Positions 1 through 11,671 of a stretch of 64,000 nt of DNA are shown one piece after another; position 1 is the first letter of the stretch; every line of letters begins with the position of its first letter. Source of the DNA: Manihot esculenta. Taxonomy: Eukaryota > Streptophyta > Magnoliopsida > Malpighiales > Euphorbiaceae. Made by a program: the position numbers and the translations under genes. Below the pieces are notes generated by a model that was given only the letters and a program-made list of their open reading frames with translations, searched no databases and had not been told where the DNA came from. The stretch is taken from assembly GCF_001659605.2 (NCBI RefSeq), contig NC_035172.2:28509342-28573341 (forward strand), read 5' to 3'.

Positions 1-546
1 ATGATTGCATTATTAATTTCATATGTATTTCCATAAACAACGCATGGACTGTGAGTAATTTAATTGAAATCAAGCCTGTCCAGATTCTAGTTGCTCCTCA
101 ATACCAGGCATCCCAGCCAGAGTAGTTCAACACTCATTGTCAATTGGTGTGCACAAACTAAAGAAAAAGGAACTGTTATATGCTTGTTCTTTTCTGTTTC
201 ATGAATGTAGCTGAGTCATGCTCGTGGATGTGAATACTTTATCAATCTTCTGCACATGCAAGCATAGCAGGAAACAACTTTTATCAGATAAATAAATCAT
301 TATTTATCTTAACATCTGTGACTATATTTTAATCATTATTATTGCATGCATGCCTTCAAGATCAGTGCTATATGTCCTGATGGTGATCTCTGTGTTGGAA
401 CCTTGGAGGCACTGCACCTATGTGTGACTATATTTTAAGCATTCATCATAAATTTTTATGATATAGCACAACATTGATGAGACACTTGGAACATGACAAC
501 CAATATAGATGTAGAAGATCAAATTCTTTATGTTCTATTGCACTTC
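1..546 (+). promoter_or_regulatory. Upstream region of the DUF241 gene, duplicated downstream
   Basis: Non-coding DNA in front of the DUF241 gene. Blocks of it recur in the same order at 9131-9640, in front of the pseudogene paralogue. Examples are a stretch ending TTTAATTGAAATCAAG with a CTGTC-AGATTCTA block, a TGTTGGAACCTTGGAGGCAC block, and a GTGTGACTATATTTTAA block. The shared flank shows that the promoter was copied with the gene. No individual transcription-factor site is claimed. Confidence 0.6.
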
Positions 547-556
547 TATATATAAG
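547..556 (+). promoter_or_regulatory. TATA box of the DUF241 gene
   Basis: TATATATAAG lies 82 bases before the ATG at 638, so a start of transcription near 580 would be expected. The pseudogene copy keeps CTATAAATAA at 9641-9650 at the same spacing. This argues against translation from the in-frame ATG at 530, which lies upstream of the box. Confidence 0.65.
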
Positions 557-637
557 AGGCTCATTCAGTGGGATCAACACAACCAAGACCACCTGTACAT
601 TCAGTGTTTCCAAACTATCTTCTGCATACGGAAAAAA

Positions 638-1480
638 ATGGCTTCTTGTCATATCCGTTCATTCAGTTTACCTTCCAGATCTCATCCTCTAATTGTTACT
701 ATTGAGGAGCAGTTGTGCAAATTGAAGGCGTCTCAGTTCTCAACAATGAGCTGCAAATTGAATGGCCTAAAGAATTTGTTCGAGTGCACTGATGATTTGC
801 TTCAAATGCCTGTGGCTCAACAGACTCTCTCCCATGAAAGTCAAAGCCAGTGTGTAGAAGATGCATTGAGTGGATCTCTGGATCTGCTGGATTTGTGTGA
901 TTCCATAAGAGACTTTTTCTCACAGATGAAGGAATGTGTGCAAGAACTTGAATTCTCTCTCGGTAGAAGAAAACGTGGCATCACATCTGAAGTTGAGGTT
1001 TACATGGAATCTAGAAAGAAGTTGAGCAAAGTTATTATCAAATATCTGAGGTATTTGAAGAGAAAGGAGAGGAATAGCACATCAGAAGCCATGGACAATA
1101 ACTCCAACTTGACAAACATGATTAGCATATTAACAAGAGTCCAAGAAATTAGCCTTGGAGAGTTCCAGTCAATATTATCTTTCATTTCTCAGCCAAAGGC
1201 AAAATCAAAGCCCTTTGGCTGGTCCATCATCTCAAAAGCATTGCAATCAAAGCGGGTATCATGTGAAGTGGAAACTGAAGTGAATGAAGTAGAGAAGCTT
1301 GACGCTGAATTGCTTACCCTGAAGTCAAGCAAAGACATCAGTATTTCACAACTTCAAAGCCTTCTTAAAGGATTGGAGGCTTTGGGGTCAAGCATTCAAG
1401 AAGCTGAGGAGGAGCTAGAATGTATTTACAGGCTATTGGTGAAAACTAGAGTATCCCTTCTCAACATCCTCAACCATTAG
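638..1480 (+). CDS. DUF241 family protein, single exon, 280 residues
   Basis: The protein begins MASCHIRSFSLPSRSHP, the usual N-terminus of plant DUF241 proteins (Pfam PF03087), and ends LVKTRVSLLNILNH. Family hallmarks seen are an SLPSRSHP block near residues 8-15, an LDLCDSIRDFF-type helix in the first third, basic KKLSKVIIKYLRYLKRKE near the middle, and a heptad-rich C-terminus (LQSLLKGLEALGSSIQEAEEELE) that looks like coiled coil. No signal peptide or membrane span is visible. The ORF could be extended upstream to 530, but that ATG lies before the TATA box, so 638 is chosen; AAAAAAATGGC is a fair plant start context. Biochemical function of the family is not established. DUF241 genes usually occur in tandem arrays, which fits the decayed copy at 9729. 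Confidence 0.88.
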   Translation: MASCHIRSFSLPSRSHPLIVTIEEQLCKLKASQFSTMSCKLNGLKNLFECTDDLLQMPVAQQTLSHESQSQCVEDALSGSLDLLDLCDSIRDFFSQMKECVQELEFSLGRRKRGITSEVEVYMESRKKLSKVIIKYLRYLKRKERNSTSEAMDNNSNLTNMISILTRVQEISLGEFQSILSFISQPKAKSKPFGWSIISKALQSKRVSCEVETEVNEVEKLDAELLTLKSSKDISISQLQSLLKGLEALGSSIQEAEEELECIYRLLVKTRVSLLNILNH

Positions 1481-4400
1481 TGGGGTTGCTTCCACAAACT
1501 CCCCTACACAATTTGTATCAGACAAATTCAGTTCCCAATTGTAGATATGTATACACACAGAAAATGAAAGCAAAGATTTCTATATTCAGATTCAGAACAT
1601 CTCCAATTTGCTCACTTTCTCCTCTTTATATTATATTCAACTGCTAAAGTAGCTCAAAGAATTTTTACAAAGTTAGATTTAGAAGAATCAACATAGTATT
1701 CTAACAAGATCTTGAGAAGCACTGTTTATATCTATAGCCAGGGGAATCAACATGTTTTCTGCTGCTTGGAGTTGGTTAACCTGAGATGGAAAAAGAATAA
1801 ATTGCAGGATGAATAATTTTAATTTAGTGGAAAATGCTATCCTTTGTAAAAATTTTCAAAATTATCATTAAGATTTTATAACTTAAACCATCTGAAAAAA
1901 AAAAAAAAATGGAAAGTAAACCCTGAAAGGACTTTTGTTTCATTTCCAAGGAAGTTAAACAAGGCCTTTTGTTCACCCATGAATTGGTACAAGTATTGCT
2001 AAATGTGATGCATAGACTATTTTGTCTAATAATTTAGACAAGGCTGTCAAGATTCTTGCTGCTTCATAATCAATTGGTATTCAAGTAATAAAAGAAATTG
2101 AACAATTATTGTGAGCTAATGCATCCCCTTTTGGGTCAAATTATTCTAGTCATGCAAATGAAGTAGGTAATATTTTCAGAAACCTGAAGGAAATTATCTA
2201 ATAATTACATCTTAAATTATTGAAGTTGGGTTCATGCATGGGCTATTTGTCCACTAATAACGGTATGATTACTTGCGCATGTTCAAACTTAAAGCTGTTC
2301 AATTTGAGGGAGATCTCTCTACCTGGAGTCATGGCAGCAGATACTGAACCTGAAAAATTATAATCAATCAGGCTTGGACAGCAAGACCATTTGCATATTC
2401 ATATTTTTTATTAGACTTCCCTGCAGATAAGAAAAATGGCATCATCTCCCTTGGACTGCAAAGAACAAGAAAAGCAGGTCTTCTTGACAGTGCATTTGTC
2501 ATCCAATTTTCAACTTGTATTTATGATCTTGTAATCCAACCCTAACAGGGTGGAGATTCCTTTTTTGTTGCAAGTCAGTGTGGAGTCTTTGTTAAATAGA
2601 ATTTTGATCAGTTAGATAAAAAAAACAACTAGCCCTTCTCTTGATTGGTTACTGCAAACAATGGCCAACAACTCTTATTCATAAATTATCCTCTGCCCTC
2701 GAGTCCCGGAAACTTTAGAAATATATACAATTAGTCGTTTGCCGTACGTTACGTGGTTATTAAAATATTTTCATTCCTATTATACGAAAGAGTTAATTCG
2801 AAAAAAATATCGTATTTTTAATTTTTCTGCAATTATATTTTTTTTTTTTTCGATTAAACTCTAATTTTTTAAAATTACTCTAAATATATAACTCTTATTC
2901 TACCATTAGAAAACTAATATATTTTTTTTTTCGATTAAACTTTAATTTTTACCATTAAAAAACTAATAAAATTAGCAGGTCACTCGCTAAGTGAACGCTA
3001 TATTCACGACAATAAAATTTAAAATTAATCCCTAAAAAAACTGTACACTTTAATTTTGTGATAATTCTATATTACATTTTTATTTTTTGCCAATTAAATT
3101 CTATTTTTATATTTAACCAAATGCACCCTTCAATTATTTCTATACTGTGAGAATTACAAAAAATCAAGTTATCCTTTTTCGCTATTAAATGTTTTTAAAT
3201 ATTACTATTTATATTATTATTTATTTATTTTTATTTTTATCATATAATTTAATAGTAATAAATTATTTTATCTTATTAATATAATTTAATAGTAATATTC
3301 CTTTAATCTTATTAATTATTATTTAGCATTGCTTTTAAAAATATCATTAAAAAAATAATCTTATTAAATATATTAGCTATAAAATATTAACAAATAATTT
3401 ACAATAATAATTAATATGATTCAATTAAAATATAAAAATTAATAAAATAATTTTTAGAATATTTTTTAAATTATTTTTTTATAATTTAGAATGAATTTCA
3501 AAAAATTAATAATATATAAATTAAATATTTAATTGTTTAAATTTGATTTGATTAAGAGGTTAAAAGAATATACAATTCATATGAAATTATAGATTTTCCT
3601 CTGTTTTCTAAAAAAATTATTAATAAAATAAATTATTTTTTTAAAAAATTTATATTTTAAATTTTATTAAAAATATATTCTAAATTTTTAAATTATTATC
3701 AATTTTATCTGAAATTTGCTGATGTGATATGCTAAATAGAATTGACATAATAAATGACGTAACGATTTCATTTGTTTTTAATGGCATAAATAATAACAAT
3801 TGAAATAAATTTAAAATATCAAAATTTAATTGATAAAAAAAATAAGTGTAATTACAACAAAATAGAGTTTTTTTTAACTATTAATTCTATATAAAATATT
3901 ATAAAATTATTTTATAAAAGAAAAAAATTACTTTTTAACCTTTGGAGTATAACATAATTAATAAATACATTCTTCTATTTTTACTATTAAAAAGGAGTTT
4001 TGATTTCACACATATTTTCTATTAAATCAACAGAGCCCACGTAGTAGTCAGAGGTGAGATATTATATTTTATTTTCTAAAATGCACTCCTCCTCCTTCGC
4101 TCCAAGCCATGGCCAACAATTAGTAATAAATCCTTAATTTAGGACGAGCTTTAGATTCATCGTGGGTCTTCATCGTGTGCCTTCATCATCGACTGGCTTT
4201 ACCGATTGGCTTCTTCGCCTAACTCATTGCCATAATCTAAGATCATCTTCAGCAAATCTACCACTGTATTCTTCATTGTGCGCATCTTGTTGCACATCAG
4301 TTGAGAATGAAAATCTCTTATCTACTATTGATTACAGGGTTTGTCCAAAGAAATATTTTTAGCTGTGAAGTGCTTGATTCATGTGGAATTGATTTTTTTT

Positions 4401-4810
4401 TCTTTTGAATTTTGCGGAACTGTTTTTTTGGTAAGAAAGTGAAAATATCGATACAGTGCAACCATGGAAAATATTAAAACAGAGTTTTTATTTTCATGGA
4501 AATTGGATTTTCATTTCGCGTTTCACAACTTTCGTTTTGCTTGCAATGCTTTCTTTGCTACATTAAAAAATCTGTATTTTCCTTTTTATCCCTCTTTTTG
4601 CTTATCATTTCCTTATTATCTGATATATTGTATACTTTATTGAAGAATGTTTATTTCTATTGAGCAATTTCAATCTCAAAATTAATGGTGGACAAAAAGT
4701 AGCTTTAATTAGTTAGAGTTTCAGACTCTGCCCGAAAAGCTCACTATAATATTTTTAATAAATTGATTGGTTTTCAAGAAATTATTTAAATTAACGATAG
4801 TAGTCATTTC
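1481..4810. other. Intergenic, no gene seen
   Basis: From 1481 to about 2640 the DNA has ordinary composition and no convincing ORF. A short block near 2040-2075 (AAGGCTGTCAAGATTCT) resembles the duplicated DUF241 upstream region and could be a third, very decayed copy. From about 2650 the DNA becomes extremely AT-rich with poly-A and poly-T runs. A 66-codon ORF at 4162-4362 has no recognisable homology and is not called. Confidence 0.6.
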
Positions 4811-5298
4811 ATATTTTATTTACGATCTTAATCGAGAGAAATTCTATTATTTAAAGGTGAAGGTGTTAAATTTTAAAAGTAGAGAGATAAATTTATTAAT
4901 TATGTTATTTTTGGATTAAAACGTATTTTTTTTATTTTATAGAATATATTTTTTTTATGAATTCATACTACTTATCAAAAGGAGAAAAATATATTTTTTT
5001 CTATATTTAAATTTCAAATTTGAAACTATTGATTAATAGAAAATAAATTATAAATATTTTATTTACGATCTTAACCGAGAGAAATTCTATTATTTAAAGG
5101 TGAGGGTGTTAAATTCTAAAAGTAGAAATAAATTTATTAATTATGTTATTTTTGGATTAAAAAGTATTTTTTTTATTTTATAGAATATATTTTTTTATGA
5201 ATTCATACCACTTATCAAAAGAGAAAAATATATCTTTTTCTATATTTAAATTTCAAATTTAAAATTATTAATTAATAGAAAATAAATTATAAATATTT
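4811..5298. repeat. Two-copy tandem repeat, period about 243 bp
   Basis: The block starting ATATTTTATTTACGATCTTA at 4811 recurs at 5054. The two units stay co-linear for their full length, with point changes (AATCGAGAG versus AACCGAGAG) and small indels. Non-coding and AT-rich. Confidence 0.8.
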
Positions 5299-6274
5299 TA
5301 TTTTATTTTATTTTTTGAAATTCAAAATAATAAGAAAAAAATAATTTTTCACATAATAAAATGTTAATTTTATTAATATTTCTTATTTATATATTGATTA
5401 AATACATAATTTATTGTTATAAAACAAACAAGACAACCCAACTTAGAAATTCAACTAATATGCATTATTTTTAATTTTAGAATAAGAAATTTAAAAACTA
5501 TAAAACTATGCATGAACAAATATAACTGTATAAAAAAAATTAAAAATTTTAATAGTTACCATTATATATTATTAATATCTAATAAGAAATTTTATTTAAG
5601 AAATCATATTTTTAGGAAAGTAAAGTTTATTAAGTTTCAATGGTGGATGGCGATGATAGTAGCAAATGGAGGAGAAAAATCATTTGAATAAAAAATATCC
5701 TAATATTTTAAATATGAAGTATTTAAAAATGAAATAGAAATAGAGCTGCGTGAGTTATACGGAGCAAAGAGACTAAAATTATTATAATTATTAATATAAT
5801 AAATTATTAATAATTTGATTAATCAAAATTTATAATTATAAATAATATTTTAATTTTATTATATTTTAATAATTTATATCTATTTATTTTTTATAGTTAT
5901 TTAAATTAAATAAAATTTTAATTTGATAATATTTTATGTGATTAGTTTATTAATTCATCAATTGTTTTATGCTTGATTATAATTAATATTTTTTATAATA
6001 ATTTAATGGATTATATATATATTTATTCTATATAGTTATTCACATTAAAGAAATAAAAACATATAGCAGTTATTAATTATATTATATTAAATATAATTTT
6101 AAAAATTTGTGAAATCAATAAATTAATACTACAGTGAAATAGTAAAAAAAATTTTATATAGTATTTTGTAATAAAATTATTATTTATGTGTATATATATA
6201 TATATTTTGACAATAATTTTTTTATTATTTAAATTTTTTTATATAATAGTTACTCAATTTTTAATTTTTTTTAT
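5299..6274. other. AT-rich intergenic, no gene seen
   Basis: Nothing but A/T-rich low-complexity sequence and short AT dinucleotide tracts. No ORF or recognised element. Confidence 0.55.
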
Positions 6275-6735
6275 ATAATAAGTATAATTTATTATATTGT
6301 TCGTTACTATTATGTAATTTTTGGATTTTTTTTACCTTTTTTAATATAATATAATATATTATTAATATTATTAATATATGAATTTTAGATTTTCTACTAT
6401 TTTTTATGTAATAAATATAATTTATTATATTAATTGTTAATGTTATGTAATCTTTTGATTTTATATTATTTTTTAATATAAAATAAAAAATATAATAAAA
6501 TTTTTATTATAATAAAATATAATATAACTTTTATTACAATATTAATGATATATTATATTAAAAAATAGTAGAAAATCAAAGGATTACATAACATTAACAA
6601 TTAATATAATAAATTGTATTTATTATATAAAAAAATAGAAAATTCAAAAGTCATATATTAATAATATATTATATTATATTAAAAAATAATAGAAAATCAA
6701 AATAATAGTAACAATCAATATAATAAAATGTAAGT
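6275..6735. repeat. Long imperfect inverted repeat (foldback/MITE-like)
   Basis: The arm at about 6275-6485 is complementary to about 6543-6735 around a centre near 6512. For example, AATTGTTAATGTTATGTAAT near 6440 pairs with ATTACATAACATTAACAATT near 6585. The arms are roughly 200 bp, AT-rich and carry mismatches. A foldback MITE is the likely origin; no TSD or transposase was identified. Confidence 0.65.
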
Positions 6736-7065
6736 AAAAATCAGAAGTCAACCTTAATAGTGATGATAAAAATAATAAATTATACTTAACATATATATTA
6801 ATTATTATTTTATATAAAAATAAAAAATATATATATATAATAAAATAATAAATTTATATTACATATGGCATAATTATATAGAGTTAATTGTACATTTAAT
6901 AATATTTATAGATATTTACATAAAAATAGTGCTGTGCAATCAGTGGATTCAGTTTTAAATCGAATCGAACTGAAAAAATTAAAAATCGAATTGTAAAAAT
7001 ATTAAAAATAAAAAATATTAATTATAAAAATATAATCGAATTGAATTGAACCGATAAAAATCGAT

Positions 7066-7560
7066 TCAGTTTGGTTACTTCAAACCGAATTCTGTAATTA
7101 TTTTTAATTTTTTACTTTTAATTTTAATAGAATAATTTAATAAATATTTCACATAAAATTATCAATAAATATTGTCTGATGTAAAATATAAAAGTACAAA
7201 TAACATGAGTGTTCTACATAATAAAAATATATATAAAATTGATTATTCGATTTGTCGATTATTTAACACGTTTAAATTAAATCAAACTAAAATCTATTTG
7301 GTTACTTCAAATCGAAATCTGTAATTTTTTTTAATTTTCTACTTTTAATTTTAATAGAATAATTCAATAAATATTTCACATAAAATTATCAATAAATATT
7401 GCCTGAATATGTAATGATAATATTTAAAAAATTCATATAAATCCATGTAAAATTTAAAAGTACGAATAAAATTAGTGTTCCACATAATAAAAATATGTAT
7501 AAAATTGATTATTCAGTTTATCGATTATTTAACAACTTTAAATTAAATCGAACTAAAAAT
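7066..7560. repeat. Diverged tandem duplication of an AT-rich unit
   Basis: The block starting TTGGTTACTTCAAA at 7071 recurs at 7298. Matching sub-blocks follow in the same order: TAGAATAATT.AATAAATATTTCACA, ATCAATAAATATTG, and ACATAATAAAAATAT. The second unit has an extra piece of about 30-40 bp. Flanks at 6955-7060 and 7540-7640 are rich in AATCGAA/TTCGATT motifs in both orientations, so this may be the inside of a non-autonomous DNA transposon. Confidence 0.6.
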
Positions 7561-8050
7561 CGAATAAACTGAAAAATATTAATCGAATCGAATCGAACCT
7601 TCCAATTAACTAAATCATTAAATCGAAATTGATCAATTCGATTTGATTTTTCAGTTCAAACCCATATTCCCTCTCCCCACATAAGAGAAGGAAAATATAT
7701 AGTATTAACTAATTAATAGTGTTGATCATGTTTTTTTACAGTTTATTTGTTATTAAAAATAAAAATAATATATATATTAAAATTTTTATTTTACTGTAAT
7801 TAATATATTATATTAAAAAAATTATTGAAATTAAAAAATTGAGAAATTAAGAAATTAAACAATTATATATAAATTGTAATAATAAAATAATAAATTATAT
7901 TTATTATGAATATATTAATTAATAATATTTAATATAAAAATAAAAATAAAAATAAGTGCCCCTTATACAAATATATAAATTTAAATACATCACTTATCAT
8001 AATTACATAAATTTGAACCGTCAATCTCTCTTTAACGTATTTTAGATTTA

Positions 8051-8090
<40 letters not shown>

Positions 8091-8138
8091 TACCATGGCC
8101 CCATTTCTGAAGAATTGCACACTAAGCCTGGAAGCTTT
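7561..8138. other. AT-rich intergenic, no gene seen
   Basis: Apart from the AATCGAA-rich end of the preceding repeat and a (TA) tract, no gene or recognised element is visible. Confidence 0.5.
8055..8088. repeat. (TA)17 microsatellite
   Basis: Uninterrupted TA dinucleotide run of 34 bases. Confidence 0.9.
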
Positions 8139-8945
8139 AGAAATACCTGTTAAGCTGACTCATTCCAATCGAAAGCATCATTCTTAAGCATGTCGTCAAA
8201 GGACTTAATAATGCGACCCCATAATGGCGGACAGGCCTAGAAATCTTCTCCGTTTTTACTGAAGTTGGATTTATCCAACTGTTCCAGGAAACCATTGCTT
8301 GCAATTTCTTAGATCTACAGGCACCCTCTTATCAAAAATTCAATTTCCCTCTGACCAACAGTACAGTTAGATCTCCTGGGATATAATTGTTGTGCCTGCA
8401 AATTCATAATAAACACTAGGAAAATATGATTCACGAGATGTTCAAAAGTAGCAGGATCATTGAACAACATTGATACAGGAGAGAGGAGATTGCAAATCCA
8501 CCCTATTTCTGTGCCACAGGTGATTTTAATCTTCAAAAGCCCAACAGAAGAATCACAAATTCCCTGCAATGTAGTTGTGCTTCCAGCTCTCCTGAAAGTC
8601 ATATGGGAAGCTTGAATTTGAAAGTCAAAAAGAATGTGACTGAAGCTTCTCATACAACCCACCCTCAAAATGATGTTAAAACATCCTAGTTCCAAAAAAT
8701 TCAAGTAGAAATGGAACTGATAAGTCTGGATTTTCTAGCTAAAGCCTTTACAGAGATTGGTGCTACTAATCTTCCTGCTACCTGCTAGGCTGCTACTGCA
8801 ATTGCAGTGGCTGGCATTTCTATTAATGATAATTTTAGTTCTTCCGCAACCCTCTTATCCAGAAACCTATTGGTACTGCCATTGTCAATTAGCACTCGTG
8901 AAATTCTTGTATGTAATATTCATCAACAGACTGCATTCAATTCCT
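8139..8945 (-). pseudogene. Ty3/gypsy pol relic: protease and RT fragments
   Basis: Read on the minus strand from 8945, the first piece matches the retropepsin region: LIDNGSTNRFLDKRVAEEL (about 8840-8893), with the active-site triad as DNG. An open segment at 8704-8315 follows. It matches the post-protease block (LGCFNIILRVGCMRS, then DFQ and MTF, then TTLQG) and then jumps into RT palm/thumb (DPATFEHLVNHIF, later CTVGQREIEFL). Last, 8232-8139 reads LKNDAFDWNESA, the RT-RNase H connection, followed by a stop. The order protease, RT, connection is correct, but large internal parts are missing, including the DD active site. This is a dead, internally deleted copy of a different gypsy lineage from the Tekay-like nest further on. 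Assignment rests on motif order; no alignment was run. Confidence 0.7.
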
Positions 8946-9130
8946 TTCTTTTAAAAAAAATAAAAAGTCAAATTTCAAGGAATGCAAAAGCGTGTATTTA
9001 TATATGCTGCTATATGATCCTCTAATCTTTCTCAATGTTGGGTTCAAATAAAGAAATCAGCTAAACTCAAACTGCAGCCACATTGGTGGTTCATGCTTCA
9101 CTCTTGGTGAACCCATATTTCCATCAGAAC

Positions 9131-9728
9131 CTGTATGATTTTTTATTAACAATGCATTTCCATACGGCACTCGTGGACTGTGTCTAATTTAATTGAAATC
9201 AAGGCTGTCAAGATTCTAATTGCTCCTGTATACAGGCATCCCAGCTAGAGTTGTTCTTGTTATCAATTAGTGTACATAAACTAAAAGGAACTGTCATATG
9301 CTGTTCTTGTTTCTCTGTTCATCATGCTCGTGGATGTAAATATTTTGTCAGGCTTTTTTCACATGCAAACGAAGCAGCAAACTACTCTATCTTAATGTAA
9401 TTATTGCATTCATGCATTCAAGATCATGCTAATTAATTTGATGGTGATCCCTTTGTTGGAACCTTGGAGGCACAGTACCTGTGTGTGACTATATTTTAAT
9501 CATTTATCACAAATTTCTATGATCAATTTGCTTAATTGCAACACAACATTAATGAAGCATTGCTGGGGCTGTCACAGATTTCAGAACATGACAACTAATG
9601 GAGATCAAGAAGCTGAAATTTTTTATCCTTCTATTGTACTCTATAAATAAGAGGATTAAACTTAAACACAGCCAAGACCTCCTGTACTTCACATTCTTGG
9701 TAGACTATCTTCTGTGAAAGGAAAAAAA
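9131..9728 (+). promoter_or_regulatory. Duplicated DUF241 promoter and leader, decayed
   Basis: Co-linear with 1-637. It contains the shared ATTGAAATCAAGGCTGTC block, the TGTTGGAACCTTGGAGGCAC block near 9455, a TATA box CTATAAATAA at 9641-9650 and the leader just before ATGGCTGC at 9729. The second copy is about 9.1 kb downstream of the first. Confidence 0.7.
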
Positions 9729-10065
9729 ATGGCTGCTTGTCATACCCGTTCAATCAGCTTACCTTCTAGATCTCATCCTCTAATTGTTAACATTGAGGAC
9801 CAGTTGTACAAATTGAAGGCATCTTAGTCCTCATCAATGAGCTACAAATTGAATAGCCAAAAGGATTTGTTTGAGTGCATTGATGATTTGCTTCAATTGC
9901 CACTGGCCTTGCATATCATCTCCCAAGAAAAGCAAAGCCACTGTGTAGAAATGCATTGAATGGATCTCTGGAGCTGATGGATTTGTGTGATTCCACAAGA
10001 GATCTTTTCTCACAGATGAAGGAATGTGTGCAAGAACTTGAATGATCTCTCTGTAGAAGAAAAAA
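9729..10065 (+). pseudogene. DUF241 paralogue, truncated pseudogene
   Basis: It begins MAACHTRSISLPSRSHP, nearly the same as the intact gene at 638. An in-frame TAG at 9825-9827 replaces the CAG glutamine of the intact copy. A 1-bp loss near 9948 shifts the frame (TGTAGAAATGCATTG versus TGTAGAAGATGCATTG). Similarity stops near 10065, where a G-rich run and Tat-type retroelement sequence begin, so the C-terminal two thirds are missing. Not functional. Confidence 0.85.
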
Positions 10066-10139
10066 AAGGGTGGGGGGGAGGAAAAGAGGCCGCAACCAAA
10101 AGGGACTGAGGAGGGAATAAGGAGGCAGATTGGAGCGCC

Positions 10140-10910
10140 TATGAATAACAGTTCTAGTGGCATGATTAATATGATAGTGGGAGGAACCGATGGCAGGATG
10201 AGCTGGAGAGGAAAGAAGAGGGCGAGGAATGGAAATGAAAGCAGCATGGAAGTTATACAGATCGCAGAACACACTCCAACGACCATTTATTTCTCCGCAA
10301 AGGACGCACAAGGAGTATAGATGTCACATGATAATGCCCTAGTTATCAAAACAATGATCCACAATTTCGAGTTTGAAAGGTGCTAGTGGATGATGGCAAT
10401 AAAGTGAATTTACTTCCATAGGTCTTCCAGCAGATGAAAATACTTAAAGAACAATTGGTGAAAGATCAAGTCTCAGTCATGAGAATAGGAGGCACCCCTG
10501 TGGTAGTAGAAGAAAAAGTGAAGGTAGCTCCACCTTGAGAGAACCTCCTCTATCTCAGACACACTACGCTGTGTTCTTGGTGGTAAAATTTCCACTAAGT
10601 TGCAATGCTATCCCGGAAACCGACAAGATATGATTTCAAGGCTGTAATAAGCATTAGATACCCGACCATGAAATTCTTAACTCACAATGGAGTCACCGTT
10701 GTTCGAGGGTGCCAGGAGGAAGCCAAGGCTGTCTATTGGGCCACGATAGAAGAGCAGATTGCCAAGGAAGAAGAGATTAACCCTAAGGTTATGGAGGTCC
10801 GGGATGAAGAAAAGGACGCTAGAACTAAACTTGTAGATGAGTTAGAAGCTTCTCCACTATCAGAGCAAGAGAACGATAAGGTTTTAAGTATAAGCTTAGG
10901 TTTGAAATAG
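10140..10910 (+). pseudogene. Tat gag-pro and protease-RT linker, broken
   Basis: Translation in shifting frames gives MINMIVGGTDGRMS, then ALVIKTMIHNFEFE, the protease core VDDGNKVNLLP (an Asp-Asp-Gly triad, usual for this lineage), and an open stretch at 10605-10910 with AVISIRYPTMKF and VVRGCQEEAKAVYWAT. These are the conserved blocks between protease and RT in Tat elements. Several stops and frameshifts (for example after MNNSS...DAQGV and NLLP) make it non-coding. Confidence 0.75.
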
Positions 10911-10925
10911 AGCCAAAAGGAAACT

Positions 10926-11660
10926 ATGAAGGGTTTGATCAGAAAGCATGTGTCAAGTGTTGCCTGGAAGCCTTCAAAAATACCAGGAATTAACCCTGAA
11001 GTAATAACTCATAAACTTAACATCTTCCCTGACGCAAAGCTAGTAAAGCAGAAGAAAAGGGTTTTTGGAAGGGAGAAGCAAGAGGCCATGAAGGAGGAAG
11101 TACAAATTTAGGGGAAGTAGGGTTCCTTAGAGAATTCATATACCCACAGTATTTAGCTTATCCTGTGCTAGTTAGGAAGGCCAATGAGAAATATAGAATG
11201 TGTATAGATTTCACTGATCTAAATCAGACATGTCCTAAAGATTATTATCCACTTCCAAACATTAATAAATTGGTCAACTCCACAGCTAGCTTTGATTACT
11301 TACCATCTTTGGATGCCATGTCTAATTACCACCAAATTAAAAATAGATAAAAGTGACGAAGAGAAAACTTCTTTTATTACAGAAGATGGGACATATTAGT
11401 ATAGAGTCATGCCTTTCGGCTTAAAGAATGCAGGAGTCACCAACGTTTGATGAATAAAATCTTTAAAAGTCAAAGAAGGAAAAGTGTGGAGGTATATGTT
11501 GAAAACATGGTAGTCCAGAGCTAAACCTTCGAATAACACTTAGCCAACCTGGAGGAAGTGTTCTTGGTGTTCAACAATATCAGATGAGGTTGAACCTGGC
11601 AAAATGTGCATTTTTCATCAGAAGAGAAAAGTTCTTAGAATATATGGTCAGCAGAAAGAG
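10926..11660 (+). pseudogene. Tat reverse transcriptase, 5' half, broken
   Basis: Blocks in order: WKPSKIPGINPEVITHKLN, KQKKRVFGREKQEAMKEEV, then in another frame RKANEKYRMCIDFTDLNQTCP and PLPNINKLV, then MPFGLKNAG. The YVDD active-site box reads YVENM, with both catalytic aspartates replaced (codons 11501-11506). It ends near FLEYMVSRKSME. At least three stops or frame changes are present. The RT thumb and the RT-RNase H connection are absent here and are not found at the start of the right fragment either. Confidence 0.8.
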
Positions 11661-11671
11661 CATGGAGCATG

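Larger units (their letters stand above)
10066..11665 (+). mobile_element. Tat-lineage Ty3/gypsy element, left fragment
   Basis: A degenerate internal region of a Tat/Ogre-type element interrupts the DUF241 pseudogene. Order seen: gag-pro linker (SGMINMIVGGTDGRMS near 10150), protease region, linker, and RT up to a little past the active site. The matching downstream part (RNase H, integrase) lies at 62373-64000 in the same orientation, so the two are probably halves of one element split by the intervening 50.7 kb. No LTR of this element was found in the window. Confidence 0.75.

Noticed and set aside
530..637. N-terminal extension of the DUF241 ORF from the ATG at 530
   Set aside because: The ATG lies upstream of the TATA box at 547, and the family N-terminus starts at MASCHIRS (638).
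4162..4362. 66-codon ORF in AT-rich DNA
   Set aside because: No recognisable motif, no supporting promoter or splice context, and length expected by chance.
9834..10311. Two minus-strand ORFs of 131 and 150 codons
   Set aside because: They run antisense across the junction of the DUF241 pseudogene and the Tat fragment, both of which are explained on the plus strand.
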